From assembly GCA_016490735.1 (NCBI GenBank), contig JAEMWC010001213.1, positions 132,501 to 196,500 on the forward strand: DNA of 64,000 nt, read 5' to 3'. The position numbers and the translations under genes were made by a program. Under the pieces are notes generated by a model that was given only the letters and a program-made list of their open reading frames with translations, made no database searches and was not told the DNA's origin. Below, one piece after another: positions 1 through 9,499 of this stretch; the first letter of the stretch is position 1; each line of letters begins with the position of its first letter. Source of the stretch: Pachyseris speciosa. Taxonomy: Eukaryota; Cnidaria; Anthozoa; Scleractinia; Pachyseridae.

Positions 1-677
1 AGATTGCGACGCGCGCGACGGAGACCTCGACAGGTGTTGCGTCGGGTGCTGCTACGGGGGCTGCGACGCAGGAGAGCTCCGGGCACGGAAACTCGAAGAT
101 CTGCCTGCTCGGCCAACCGGCGACTGCGACATAGGGTGGGTGGCTCTGCCCGGGGTGGACGATAGGTCAGCAGACCGCGACGCAGCACTGGGTACCCAGC
201 CTGGTTGGGTGCATCGTCCGCGTTGAAGGTGGCATTGGAGAAGTGGGTCTCCAGGGTGGCCAGGCATCGTGGGCACCGAAAATGGTTGTGCGATGGCAAG
301 TTCTGCACGTGCTGATACAGACAGGTGTGGTGCAAGGCCACGGAGCAACAGGGCAGCCGTTCTGTGAAGGCATGGGCACCGTTAATGTATGGGGACTGGC
401 AAATGAAACATGGGTCTCTGGAATGATTCAGTAGGTATACTGGGCGGCGGCAGTGCGGACAGGCCCACTGTTGCCAGGGCATCCGCCGTTCGTTGAGGGA
501 CTGCAGCCACTGATAAATACAGGGCAGGTGCTGGCTGACATTACAGCAGATGGATCGATGCGGTATCTCTTTTGTGTCATCGTGCTCCACGGCCATGCAG
601 ATCACGCAGGGGTCGCTGTTGCGCGAGACGAACCTAGTTTGAATACACATCATGACGGACTGGGATTGGCGCGCCAT
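1..677 (-). CDS. Double RING-like zinc-finger protein (partial, runs off left edge)
   Basis: The frame opens at the ATG at 675-677 and stays open for 225 codons to the edge. Residues about 22-80 hold a RING-type pattern starting DPCVICM and ending WACPHCRRP. A second Cys/His cluster follows at about residues 88-140 (DPCFICQ, then FRCPRCL). The C-terminal part is Arg-rich. The first motif matches the RING protein read the opposite way at 2286-2564, so the two are diverged paralogues flanking a shared promoter. RING folds usually recruit E2 enzymes, so a ubiquitin-ligase role is inferred, not shown. A TATAAAA box lies 41 bp upstream. There is no in-frame stop in the visible part, unlike most genes of this element. 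Confidence 0.65.
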   Translation of the reverse strand, partial: MARQSQSVMMCIQTRFVSRNSDPCVICMAVEHDDTKEIPHRSICCNVSQHLPCIYQWLQSLNERRMPWQQWACPHCRRPVYLLNHSRDPCFICQSPYINGAHAFTERLPCCSVALHHTCLYQHVQNLPSHNHFRCPRCLATLETHFSNATFNADDAPNQAGYPVLRRGLLTYRPPRAEPPTLCRSRRLAEQADLRVSVPGALLRRSPRSSTRRNTCRGLRRARRN

Positions 678-851
678 GTTGGAGACGTGAAAATGTGCGG
701 TCGGAGTGAGGGCGACGTTTTATAGGGGACACCCAGTGACCAATGGGAGGCCGGGAGGGGTGTCATGTCACCGGGAGAGAGGGAGGAGGACCCCCACCCC
801 CACCCCCGGTGGATGACGTCAGCCTGCACGGTGATTGGTGGAAACGCGGTA
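678..851. promoter_or_regulatory. Bidirectional promoter between two RING genes
   Basis: TATAAAA on the minus strand is at 718-724, 41 bp before the RING ATG at 677. CCAAT-type sequences lie near 738 (plus) and 834 (minus). A perfect cAMP-response-type octamer TGACGTCA is at 814-821. At 850 a TATATGAAA box belonging to the plus-strand RING gene is cut by the LINE insertion; its other side is at 2248. Before that insertion the two RING genes would have been divergent from about 200 bp of shared promoter. Confidence 0.55.
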
Positions 852-858
852 TATGAAA

Positions 859-2247
859 TACCTAACTTCTAAAGGCCGCTTATCTACCAAACAAAGTGGC
901 AACAAAGAAAAACACTCCACTGAAACCTCTGTGATTCAGACCACCGACATGATATTAAGTGCGATTGATAAAAAGCACTTGACGGCGGTAATTCTGCTTG
1001 ACATGAGCAAGGCTTTTGACAGTATAGATCACAACTTGCTTCTTGTCAAGCTGGAAGACGTCGGTGCCTCGCCCTTAGCTTTGCAGTGGTTTCGTAGTTA
1101 TTTAACCGCTCGCTCTCAGGTTGTCACGATTGGGACAACATCATCGGAACGCTTGCACGTAGCCAGTGGAGTGCCTCAGGGGAGTATACTGGGACCACTC
1201 TTCTTTAGCATTTATATGAATGATTTGCCATCAGTTCCACAACATTGTTCAGTCCAGTGCTACGTGGACGATACTAAGCTCCTGCTATCTTTCCGGCTTC
1301 AAGACCAATCACGCATAGTAGCAGAAATAAATCCAGACCTTACAAGAATACGTAACTGGTGTTTTGATAACCAGTTACTGTTAAACCCTGATAAGACGAA
1401 GCTCCTAGTTTGTGGCAGTAAACGTGGAGTCGCTAAGGCTTGCAACTTCAAGCTTTCGTTCCTTGGAAAACAGCTTACTCCAGTGGAGACTGCCAGAGAC
1501 CTCGGTGTTATATTGGATACAAGTTTAACTTTTGACCATCATGTCAGTGCAACTGTCGCTTCTTGTATGTCGCGACTAGGCCGGATAAACCGTGTTAAAC
1601 ATTGTTTTGACAATCGCACTTTAATAATTATTATCAACGCGTTAGTTTTTAGTAAACTTTTTTATTGTTCTTCAGTCTGGAGCAGTACTTCACAATCTAA
1701 CATTGCTAAACTTCAAGCTGTTCAGAATTTTGCCTGTAGAATCGTTGGTGGATCAAAGAAATACGATCATGTCACTCCCATTCTTAGACAACTCAACTAG
1801 CTCCCCGTGAAACAACATATGTATTATCGTGATTCAATTATGGCATTTAAATGCATGAATGGCCTTGCTCCGGGGTATCTGTCTGATCAGTTCGTTAAAC
1901 GTTCATCAATATCAACACGCAAAACTAGAAATTCACAGCTATTAAATATACCGTTATTCAAAACCGCAACCGGCCAAAGAACTTTCTACTACCGCATGGT
2001 CTCTCTCTGGAACACTCTACCTCAAAACATTAAGTTAAGACTTCGATGAGGAAAAAACTCTTAATGGATAGCCTAATCCTTTAAATTCAAATTTCTCGGT
2101 GTATCTTAAATTTTTATTCACATAGATTCAATTTTATTGTATTTTATTGTATTTTATTGTTTGTCACATATTTCACTGAAAAGCCCCTTGGGGACGTGGA
2201 ATAAACGTATGTATGTATGTATGTATGTATGTATGTGTGTATGTATG
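859..2247 (+). mobile_element. 5'-truncated CR1/L2-like LINE with target duplication TATGAAA
   Basis: A reverse transcriptase C-terminal half is read from about 859 to 2049: a FDSIDHNLL motif, the core box GVPQGSILGP, the catalytic YVDDTK box, then thumb and tail. A TAG at 1798-1800 interrupts the tail, so this copy is dead. The 3' end is a (GTAT)n microsatellite at about 2208-2250. The 7-bp sequence TATGAAA occurs at 852-858 and again at 2248-2254 and is the likely target duplication. The insertion separates the TATA region from the start codon of the RING gene at 2286. Confidence 0.85.
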
Positions 2248-2285
2248 TATGAAAGGCCGTTGCGGGCAGACGGGTCACTTTCAAC

Positions 2286-2564
2286 ATGGCGTTGTATAGG
2301 AGCAAGTCCATCGACTTTGTGCGAGACCCCTGCGTGATTTGCATGGATGTTTATTTTAGTGTGAAGAAACAGATGGCCGGCAGCGAGCCGGTGCACTTCG
2401 ACAAGACGACCATCGTGAGGCGTTGCTTCGGCTGTCACGTGCAAAAGGAGGGCCTATATGTGGGGTGTTGGAGGCAATACCAACAGAGGGTGCCCCATCA
2501 GTTTTGGGCCTGCCCCCATTGCCGGCAACCCTTGGACCCGACCCACCGGATCAACTTGCGCTGA
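2286..2564 (+). CDS. Small RING-like zinc-finger protein
   Basis: 92 residues from an ATG to TGA. The motif DPCVICM opens a Cys/His-rich core that runs through CFGCH and closes with FWACPHCRQPL, so it has the spacing of a RING or RING-like fold. It resembles the minus-strand protein at 1-677. Neighbours are the LINE on the left, which has landed in its promoter, and minus-strand genes on the right. The role is probably host ubiquitin manipulation by analogy with RING proteins of large DNA viruses; this is inference. The frame is intact. Confidence 0.65.
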   Translation: MALYRSKSIDFVRDPCVICMDVYFSVKKQMAGSEPVHFDKTTIVRRCFGCHVQKEGLYVGCWRQYQQRVPHQFWACPHCRQPLDPTHRINLR

Positions 2565-2638
2565 AGAAGACACCCCGGGGTTTTTATCCCCACCTCAAAT
2601 CTGTCAAGAGTCATTACCAACATTATGAGATTGATTTT

Positions 2639-3085
2639 TTAATGTTTGACGGTTAAACGCATGACACGGTCGTAATTGACGTAAGACATGTCCCTGGGTA
2701 ATCCGCATTGAGCGCGCATCCATTGAATGAAATGATAACATTCCACCTTGGAGCAGTGGCGTTTGGGGGCTTTGACGTGGTGTCCGCAAGAGGCCACGGT
2801 GGCCAGGCGTGTCATGTCGTCGAACTTGGGGCAACCGAAGACCTCCAAGTCTAAGTTGGGCAGACCCATTTACCTGAGCAAGTCTTGTTCCACGCGACCG
2901 CCCTTGTAAGCCACGACGGGACGTTGGGTGGTGGCGTGCGCGTCGTAGAGGGCTTGAATGTGTTTCCGTAGGTCCTCCTGGGGGTGGGCCAGCTCGGCGG
3001 TCGCGGAGTAGGAAACGGTCCCCACTCGAAAGCCGTCTAAATCGATGCAAAAGCAAACTTTGTTTAGGAGGGTCTTATTGGTCAT
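2639..3085 (-). pseudogene. RNase-H-fold exonuclease-like protein, interrupted by one stop
   Basis: Two frames in the same register (3085 to 2873, then 2869 to 2639) are separated by a single TAA at 2870-2872. The first half opens with a CIDLDGF segment like an Exo I acidic motif. The second half holds a Cys/His pattern CGHH...HCSKVECYHF. I have seen this arrangement in cnidarian and insect transposon-linked proteins but cannot name a family with certainty. The start ATG overlaps the end of the upstream SLOG-like frame by a few bases, which suggests compact, virus-like packing. The nuclease role is a guess from the acidic motif. Confidence 0.4.
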
Positions 3086-3659
3086 ACTGGGAGACTTGGG
3101 ATAGGTATTTGAGTTCGTCTACTGTTCGGGGATAGAGGTGAAGCTGTCGGGTACCCACGATGGCGCTCTGGTGAGACAAGGCGGGTGAAAATGCCGTGGA
3201 ATGAAGCCAATCGTATTGGAGCGAGTATTTGTACCACCAATTGAAGGTGACGACATAGAAGAACAAACGTTTGCCCAATCGTTTGGCTAGAGCCACGCTC
3301 CACCCGGTGCCACCTTCCACGTCAGAGATCTCGTGCAGGGGTACCTCGGGCAGGCACTTGGCGGGATTGAAGCGACCGAAAGCAAACACGGTGTCGGCCT
3401 CTTTGACGATGTGATAATTGCGGGCCAGCAGATCTTCGGTGTAGGGGTTGGCCGAGGTTTTGCCTAGTTGGTGGGCCAGGGTTCGTACGTGCGACAGACC
3501 TTCGGCCATGGCTGAGGGGTCCAGCGGTTCAATGCCCCGGTGTACCCGGGGATGCGATGGTCCGATGATCACGCGACAGGGCAGGCCGTGTTGCGGGGCT
3601 AAATGTTCGGCTTAAGTGTTGGTGCCGGTAGCGCCGCTGGTGATGATGCGAATGGGCAT
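3075..3659 (-). pseudogene. SLOG-like (Rossmannoid nucleotide-sensor) protein with one in-frame stop
   Basis: The frame starts at the ATG at 3657-3659, meets a TAA at codon 16 (3612-3614), then stays open to 3075. The N-terminal strand and Gly-rich loop read ITSGATGTNT. Near residue 85 is LLARNYHIV. About residues 115-140 carry the loop GGTGWSVALAK followed by a hydrophobic strand. An N-terminal SGxTG loop plus a GGT loop before a helix is the hallmark of SLOG or molybdenum-carrier-type folds, which bind nucleotide derivatives and in bacteria act in conflict systems. The assignment is from pattern only. Its 3' end overlaps the next minus-strand gene. Confidence 0.5.
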
Positions 3660-4001
3660 ACTGTTAAAAAAGGACAAGACACTAGGTGGAAACACTCGTT
3701 TTATTTTTCACATGGGCCAATGAAAAGAGTTACAGTTGTTACCAGACGTTGAGACGGTAGGCGTCTGGGACGGGCTTGGGCGGTGGATCTTCCCGTATAC
3801 AGTCTGGCGAGCAAGTTCGTGGGGAAGGTCTTGCGCGGTGCAAACCAGGCTTTCTCGTGGGGTGGCAGCACCCGATCCACTTGACAGTGGTGTCTAGAGA
3901 GCAAAGGAGGCGGTCTGGTAGGTGGCTTGGAAGGTAGCCAAATCGTCCCGATTGGTGGCATCGTCGGGCAGGCGTTGGCTCAACTGGGCGTGGGCGTGAG
4001 G
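3660..4001. other. Unresolved stretch with a minus-strand poly(A) signal
   Basis: AATAAA on the minus strand lies at 3700-3705, so a minus-strand gene may end here. Two overlapping minus-strand frames (3701-3961 and 3739-4029) both look Pro/Arg-rich and I cannot tell which, if either, is real. No recognisable domain. Confidence 0.3.
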
Positions 4002-4265
4002 ATGCGTTACAAGTATTATTACCAGGCATTGAAACGCGAGGATTACGCCTCGGACGACGAGTTCTTGTTGGCGCGGGTGAAGAAAGGGTTGGAGGCCGGT
4101 TTCACCTTTGAGCAGTGTCAGGGGCATTGGTTTCAAGATTTGGTGGACGCTTTAGGATGCTCGGAAGCGGGGCCGGTATATCAGGATCCGACCAAGTATG
4201 TCAGACCGATTCGCCAGGAGAGTTGTGCGCTGGCAGCGATGAAGAAGGCGGAGGAAGCCAATTGA
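4002..4265 (+). CDS. Small protein of unknown function, Polinton A
   Basis: 87 residues from the first in-frame ATG to TGA. The frame is open further upstream (from about 3885) but without an ATG. It is rich in charged and aromatic residues, starting MRYKYYYQALK, and has no motif I recognise. It ends six bases before the next gene starts, so the two may share a transcript. Confidence 0.4.
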   Translation: MRYKYYYQALKREDYASDDEFLLARVKKGLEAGFTFEQCQGHWFQDLVDALGCSEAGPVYQDPTKYVRPIRQESCALAAMKKAEEAN

Positions 4266-4270
4266 ATTTG

Positions 4271-4654
4271 ATGGACGTGGTGTCGGCCTTGCATCGCGTC
4301 AAACAAGAGCGCATTGAAATGGAGCGCAAGGAGAAAGAGAGAGAGCGTGAAGAGCGTCGAGTGTGGCAACGGCGGTACGAACTCTTGTTGAATCGGGTGT
4401 TGTGCGAGGAATGTCGGGAGTTGATGCGCGATGCCTACGGCTTTGGCACGCACGAGGACACATTGTATTGGCAACCCGATGGCTGCGTGACTTGCAAACG
4501 GTACCAGGAGTGCATGTTGGACCCTCAGGAATTGGAGGATTCGGACGCCTCGCACGACATGGGGATCTCGTCGGAAGAGGAGGAGTCCCAGTACTCTGAC
4601 CAAGAGGAGGCGCCCAAGGACTCGGACCAGGAACCGTTGATACACGAAAAGTGA
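4271..4654 (+). CDS. Coiled-coil protein with Cys pairs and an acidic tail, Polinton A
   Basis: 127 residues. Residues 1-45 form a strongly charged heptad-like helix rich in Glu, Lys and Arg. Residues about 48-85 hold CEEC and CVTCKRYQEC, possibly a zinc-binding pair. The C-terminus is Asp/Glu/Ser-rich. TGA is followed after 14 bp by AATAAA at 4669-4674, so the transcript end is defined. The family is unknown to me. Confidence 0.45.
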   Translation: MDVVSALHRVKQERIEMERKEKEREREERRVWQRRYELLLNRVLCEECRELMRDAYGFGTHEDTLYWQPDGCVTCKRYQECMLDPQELEDSDASHDMGISSEEEESQYSDQEEAPKDSDQEPLIHEK

Positions 4655-4692
4655 TGTGAAAAAATGTAAATAAAGAGAGAGTTACCGAGGAT

Positions 4693-5655
4693 GTGTGTGT
4701 AGTAGTGTTTGCGCCATGTCCAAGCGCAGCGTCAAAAAAAAAGAAGACCGATGCGGTCTTGGCGGTCGAATACGAATCCCCGGCCGCCGTGGGAAGTCTA
4801 GGCGGCGTGCGTCAAAACTTTGTGCAAAAATTGGCCAGGGTCAACAAGGGCCACCGGTATCTGTTGGCCGTCGTCGACGTGCTGTCCAAGTACGCCTTGG
4901 TGGAACCGGTCAAGACCAAGACGGGACCGGTGGTCAGCCGCACCTTCGAGACCATTCTGAGACGCGCCCAGGGACGTCGAACCCAGCGGTTGCAAACGGA
5001 TGCGGGCAAAGAGTTTTACAATCGGAGTTTTCAGGCCTTGTTGAAAAATCAAGACATTGCTCACTTTTCCACCACCGGGGATACCAAGGCGTCGGTGGCC
5101 GAACGGTTCAACTGCACCTTCAAAGATCGATTGTACCGGTACTTCACGGCGCAAGGCTTGTAAAAGTACTTAGACGCCTTGCAGGAGTTGGTCAAGGGCT
5201 ACAATGCCTCCAAACATCGCAGCATCGGCATGGCGCCCCAGGACGTCACAACGGGCAACGAAGCGGCGGTGTGGGAACGCCTGTACGGGGATCGCCTGCG
5301 GACCAAGCCCCGGCGGCGCGCCCGGGCACCGGCTTTGGGGGTGGGGACGCGCGTTCGTTTGAACAAGAAGCATTGCGTGTTTCAAAAGAGCTACCTGCCG
5401 GGTTGGACGGAGGAGGTGTTTGTGATGTGTCGCGTGGTGCGAGGAGTGGTGCCCAGTTATCGACTGCAAGAATGGGACGGTACGCCGGTGGAGGGTACGT
5501 TTTACCGACAAGACCTGCAACGCGTGACCGTGACCGACGAGGCCTTGTTTCGAGTGGAGACAATTCTGCAGCGAAAGGGTCGGCGTCTGAAAGTCAGGTG
5601 GTTGGGGTGGCCGGCCGAATACGACAGTTGGATAGACAAGAGTGACTTGTTGTGA
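4693..5655 (+). pseudogene. INT: Polinton integrase with chromodomain, first catalytic Asp deleted
   Basis: Retroviral-type integrase. The core strand HRYLLAVVDVLSKYA, the second catalytic Asp in LQTDAGKEFYN and the Glu in ASVAERFN are present. The segment that normally carries the first Asp is missing: the N-terminal GSLGGV region joins almost directly to the NKGHRYLL strand, which points to an in-frame deletion of very roughly 60 codons. A TAA at 5161-5163 interrupts the core. An SH3-like region follows, and a chromodomain (residues ending EYDSWIDKSDLL) closes the protein. AATAAA is at 5690-5695. It would have integrated the element and made 6-bp target duplications; this copy cannot be active. 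Confidence 0.85.
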
Positions 5656-5727
5656 TGGCTACGCCAAGTGGCCTCGTTTGTGTAGGTCGAATAAATAGCC
5701 GGGTATCCAACTTCGGCAAGTCATTTC

Positions 5728-6640
5728 GCCAAGGCTGAGTTCTACGTCGCATTACCCAGTTACAAGAGCCCGGAATTCAAGAACAACACGCGCGCCTCGT
5801 TCAGCGTGCGGTTGGCCAATCGTTTGGAATTCCCGGAGGATGGCTGGGAAATGGCTTTGAGTGGCCTCTCGTTGGCAGACACCAGCGTGGATTTCTCGCC
5901 GTTGTGCAGAACCCCAATGCGCAATTGGCGATGTCGAGTTTCAAAAAGATAGGCAGCGGCGGCAGACCACAGGCGATCGGAAGCGTGAACGTGAAGATGA
6001 AAGAAGTCCAAGAGATGAACGTGGAGAGACGTTTGGAAGGAGGCGTGGAATTTGTCAGTGCGTTGATCGACAATTTAGGTACAAAGAGGACGTGGATCAC
6101 ATGCAGGTGGGGGACATTATGACCGAACGCCTCCATTACCAGTGGACCACGGAGCGAGGTCGTCCCGAACTGTTGATCATCACCAAGCCCGGTCTCTCGT
6201 TTGGCATCGACCAGACGCTGGGGTTGAAAATTTAATGGTTGAAGAAGAACAAGGTGGGTAACATCATCATGGGACCCAATGCCTTGGCCACGCTGCAAGA
6301 AGAGCTGGCAGGGCAGGCTCCTCATTGGAAGAGGGAGCGCAACCAGTTCTTCGGCTCGGATGCTTTGTTTACCACCACCGAGACCGGCGAAAATCGCATA
6401 TACGCTTTTAGCGGTGCCTACAATCGGCGTTTCGTCAATTTGGACCAAGCCGTTAGCAATGTGATGGGCGAACCCAGTCGCACCTTGCACGTGTACTCCA
6501 ACGTGGGCGGTAGCACCATTGTGGGCGACAAAAAGACCGACCTGTTGCGGGAAGTGACCTACAAACGCACGGGGCGCGGAACGGTGTACTACGATCTGGC
6601 ACGATCTGGTGCAGTTTGCCAACGGCGTGGACAATGTCAA
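5728..6640 (+). pseudogene. Minor capsid (penton-like) protein, copy 1, broken
   Basis: The N-terminal block reads EFYVALPSYKSPEF and WEMALSGLSL, typical of Polinton/adintovirus minor capsid proteins. It begins in frame 1, shifts to frame 3 near 5900 and to frame 2 near 6070, and has a TAA at 6233-6235. The C-terminal block RTLHVYSNVGG...KTDLLREV is the usual jelly-roll end. The last part is replaced at about 6600 by sequence of a second, related gene. No good ATG is left at the start. The protein would form the capsid vertices. Confidence 0.6.
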
Positions 6641-7325
6641 GAGTCTATTGGGTCTCATGGGGTCCAAGCTCACGAAACAGCTCAAACAGGATGACAAGAT
6701 CCTCAAATGGATCAAGTTTAGTTGGCAGGGAGAGGACGAATTGGTGGTGGATCCCATGCAGGGCACGGGTGTGGACTTTGACTTGCATTGGTGCGAGCTC
6801 ATGGGTTGGGTCAAACGAGGGAAGCGAGAGGGGCGGCCGGATGAGTTTGAGGTGGGACCCCAAGCCATTTCCTTGGCCAGAGAAACGAGTGATGGTACGT
6901 TGAAGCGAACCAGAGATACTTCCGTGGGTGGCGACCTGTTGATCGCCGTCGAACCCCGTCAGAACAAACAGAACCAGATCGCGTTTTAGTCCAAAGTCAA
7001 GTGGCGGTTCATCAACATCAATGCCATGTTCGAACGCGCGGTGGCCCCTCAAGCACGCACTCTATTGGTCTATTGCAACGCGGGGAATAGCGTCATGGTA
7101 GGTGGTAGAAAAGTGGATTTGTTGTAAGACATCAAGGACGATCTGCAGGGCCACTCGTCGTCGTTTTTCGAATCGCAGCACGAACGTTTTCATCCCCTGC
7201 CTCAACGCACCTTGGAAGTCATTATAGTGGGTGTGACGGAAATCACCGGCGAACACGTGAACTTTCCCACTCGATATCCTAACCAGCAGGCGTTGGTCGC
7301 CTTGCATTTCAAGCGCAAGGTATAA
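6591..7325 (+). pseudogene. Minor capsid (penton-like) protein, copy 2, N-terminally truncated
   Basis: Same fold signature as the gene before it: RTLLVYCNAGN, then KVDLL and a final VALHF strand. The N-terminal part is missing because the frame is fused to copy 1 across a short direct repeat (ACGATCTGG twice at about 6591-6609). In-frame stops are TAG at 6987-6989 and TAA at 7125-7127. The final stop TAA overlaps a TATAAAA box for the next gene. Two adjacent, clearly different minor capsid paralogues are implied for the ancestral element. Confidence 0.55.
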
Positions 7326-7327
7326 AA
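7321..7327 (+). promoter_or_regulatory. TATA box of the core-protein gene
   Basis: TATAAAA lies 35 bp before the ATG at 7362 and overlaps the stop codon of the gene before it. Confidence 0.6.
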
Positions 7328-7361
7328 CCCGCGTGCAGTCACGCACGCCCGTCAAAAAAGC

Positions 7362-7924
7362 ATGCGGGGAGGCAGTTTGACACGTTATTCTGCGCCCGGG
7401 ATGGACGGTGGCGCTTTGACGCGCTACTTTTCGCCCAGCTGTTGGGGTTTGGACGTCCGGCGGTGGCCGAGGGGCTGCAAGCCTTGGCCAAACGCGTCCA
7501 CACTACCACCGAAGGAACGGCGCCGGCACCCCGCAAAAGAGAAAGGACGCGACAACCCGCCGCAGCGCCCGTGGCCGTGGCCCCCGTGGCCGCCGTCCCC
7601 GTGGCCACCGCCCCCGTGGTGGCTGCGCCTGTGGCTGCACCCGTGACCGTGGCGTCGTCGGCGTCTCGCGTGGTCACGGTCAGACGTCGAGTGCGGGCGG
7701 CACCGGTGGGCGTGCCGTTGGCCACGGCACCCATCGCCGCCAGCGTACCTATGCAAGTGCCCGTGGCCACAGCCCCCGTGGCGGCACCTGTGCCCGTGGC
7801 AGTCGCACCCATTCCTGTGGCTCCCCAGCGTCGCAAGAGAGTGACCTCGATGGCGGGCGGCGCTCTGGGTGGCAAGCATAAAAGGAAACGGATGAAGAAG
7901 GACATTTTCCATATGATACCATGA
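7362..7924 (+). pseudogene. Basic Ala/Pro/Val-rich core-like protein with a frameshift
   Basis: It starts MRGGSLTRYSAPG in frame 3, and a one-base shift near 7440 moves to frame 2, where a long low-complexity tract of Ala, Pro and Val (repeats like APVAVAPVAA) runs to about 7830. The C-terminus is basic (QRRKR and KHKRKRMKK), like a nuclear-localisation or DNA-condensing tail. By position beside the capsid genes and by composition it resembles adenovirus-type core or pVI-like proteins. The final stop is TGA. Function is inferred. Confidence 0.5.
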
Positions 7925-8080
7925 TTTGGGCCGTGCGATCGGTTCCGCGATACGGCCGGGCCTTGAAAGGGCCCGGCAGTGGCGGTCAAGTGGGCGGACT
8001 CTTGGGTCCCATTGTGCAAACGCCCTTGGGATTGACGTTCAAGAAGCAGAGTATAAAACGCTGGGGATCGGCGGCGATTC
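7925..8080 (+). promoter_or_regulatory. Spacer before the capsid gene with TATA box at 8052-8058
   Basis: TATAAAA at 8052-8058 is the third copy of this box in Polinton A. A frame from the ATG at 7921 is open here, but I see no domain and treat it as a shadow. Confidence 0.45.
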
Positions 8081-9452
8081 ACGTTACCGGCCTCCGACGT
8101 GACCATCCAGGGCTATCGGATGGACACTTTCCAGCCGATGTCCTCCGGTATCACGACCATGGAATTCAAGATAGAGGCCTTGGAGGATTACGTAGATCTG
8201 CCTCGCAGTTACTTGAAACTTCGAGTCAAATTGGTGACCGAGGGTGCCACCAACGTGGGGTTGTTCGCCGACGGACAAGCCACTGCAGGAGCCAACAACG
8301 TTTCTGGCGACGATTACATCAAGTACACCTACCCCGTCAACAACTTTGGTCACACCATCATTCCTCAAGCCAACCTGCATTTGAACGGCACCTTGCTGAT
8401 CCCCCAGACGGACAGTTACGCCTACAAAGCCTACTTGGAAACGCTGTTGAATTACACGCAAGCGGAAGGTGAAACCTTGTTAGCTCCGCAGAGCTGGGTC
8501 AACATGGTCAACGTGCCGGCCAAGATAGAGCCTCAAGGTGCTGCCGATGATCGACCCAAGACAGCGGGCTGGACCACTGGAAAGAACAACAAGATCCAAG
8601 GAATTGGGAGGCAAGTTCGTGGAAAGTGACGAAGTGGGCTTGATCATAAGACCTCATCTGGAAGCCTTTTACACGGGCCGCATCTTGGTACCGGGCATCG
8701 AAATCAAACTGCAGTTGTACTTGAATTCCCCGGACTTCTTTCTGTTCGGTACTGTCATGGATGGCAAGATAAAAGTGGTGCTGAAGCCCGAACATATAGA
8801 TGCCAAATTTTACGTGTGTCGCTTGAGCTTGAACCCCACCGTGTTCACCAACCTGGAACTCAGACGCAAGAAAAATAAGATTGCCGCTCATCTTACCGTA
8901 CGCACGGAAGTGCGCACCTTCACCTTCGATGGCAAGACCACGCGCTACGAAGAAAGAGACATCTTCCAAGGTCGGGTACCCGATCGCCTGGTGGTGGGAT
9001 TGGTGCTGAGCGAAGCCTACAACGGAGCGCTCGATCACTAGTCCTTTGCCTTTCAAAAGTTTGGAGTCACCCGCATCAAACAGATTGTGCGAGGCGAGGA
9101 ATATCCCTACGAAACGCTGGAACTCAACAAAGATGACAGCCTGAAAGATTGGGCCGAGTACTTCCGCTACCTGCAAGCCACTGGACCTTTGGTGAAAAGC
9201 GCAGATTGCATGGTGAAGCCTAGAGATTGGGGAAAAGGAGCCAACTGCACGCTGTTCGCTTGGAACAACGTGCCCAGTAGCAATGCGGACGCGGCCCTGA
9301 TGAATCCCCGCCAAGCCGGCGATGTCAAATTGGAGATCATCTTTGGAGAGCGTGCCAACAAGAACATCACGGTGGTAGTCTGGGGCGAATTTTAAAACGT
9401 CATCGAAATCGATGACAACGGAGCCGTGCAGTAAAACATTCACGATGTGTGA
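8081..9452 (+). pseudogene. MCP: Major capsid protein (double jelly roll), Polinton A, broken
   Basis: The N-terminal jelly roll reads EFKIEALEDYVDLPRS and LLIPQTDSYAYKAYLETLL, both typical of Polinton capsid proteins. A frameshift near 8535 leads to the second half (GRILVPGIEIKLQL, then KNITVVVWGEF). In-frame stops are TAG 9039-9041, TAA 9393-9395 and TAA 9432-9434; the last codons before TGA at 9450-9452 still look coding. No ATG precedes the homologous start; an ACG at 8081 sits where an initiator would be expected and may be a mutated ATG. It would build the hexagonal faces of the capsid. Confidence 0.75.
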
Positions 9453-9499
9453 GGTGGGCTTTCAGTCTTGATAAGAATAACGATAATCTTTATTTCAAC

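Larger units (their letters stand above)
1..9452. mobile_element. Polinton A: GC-rich decayed Polinton/adintovirus-like element, left end outside window
   Basis: A block clearly richer in GC than its surroundings. It holds retroviral-type integrase, double-jelly-roll capsid, minor capsid and basic core reading frames, which is the Polinton/adintovirus gene set. No polymerase, protease or packaging ATPase is seen in the window; they may lie to the left. The block ends just after the capsid stop codon; no terminal inverted repeat or target duplication is visible, so the right end is probably truncated. A LINE interrupts it at 859-2247. At least nine in-frame stops, several frameshifts and an integrase deletion show that it is a relic. 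Core promoters of the form TATAAAA are preserved ahead of three genes. Confidence 0.8.

Noticed and set aside
2604..3056. 150-residue Arg-rich frame on the minus strand
   Set aside because: Runs antiparallel in register to the exonuclease-like frames in GC-rich DNA; no domain; shadow.
4695..5645. 316-residue frame overlapping the integrase in another register
   Set aside because: Low-complexity Arg/Gly translation of GC-rich integrase DNA; the integrase frame has clear motifs. It does begin at an ATG near 4716, but nothing supports it.
5801..6868. 355-residue minus-strand frame across the minor capsid genes
   Set aside because: Composition typical of an antisense shadow; the plus strand carries recognisable capsid motifs.
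7339..8106. 255-residue Ala/Thr/Gly-rich minus-strand frame
   Set aside because: Antisense of the Ala/Pro/Val repeat of the core-like gene.
1..9452. Polinton A and B as two copies of one family
   Set aside because: GC content, capsid sequence, gene order and promoters differ strongly; they are separate lineages.
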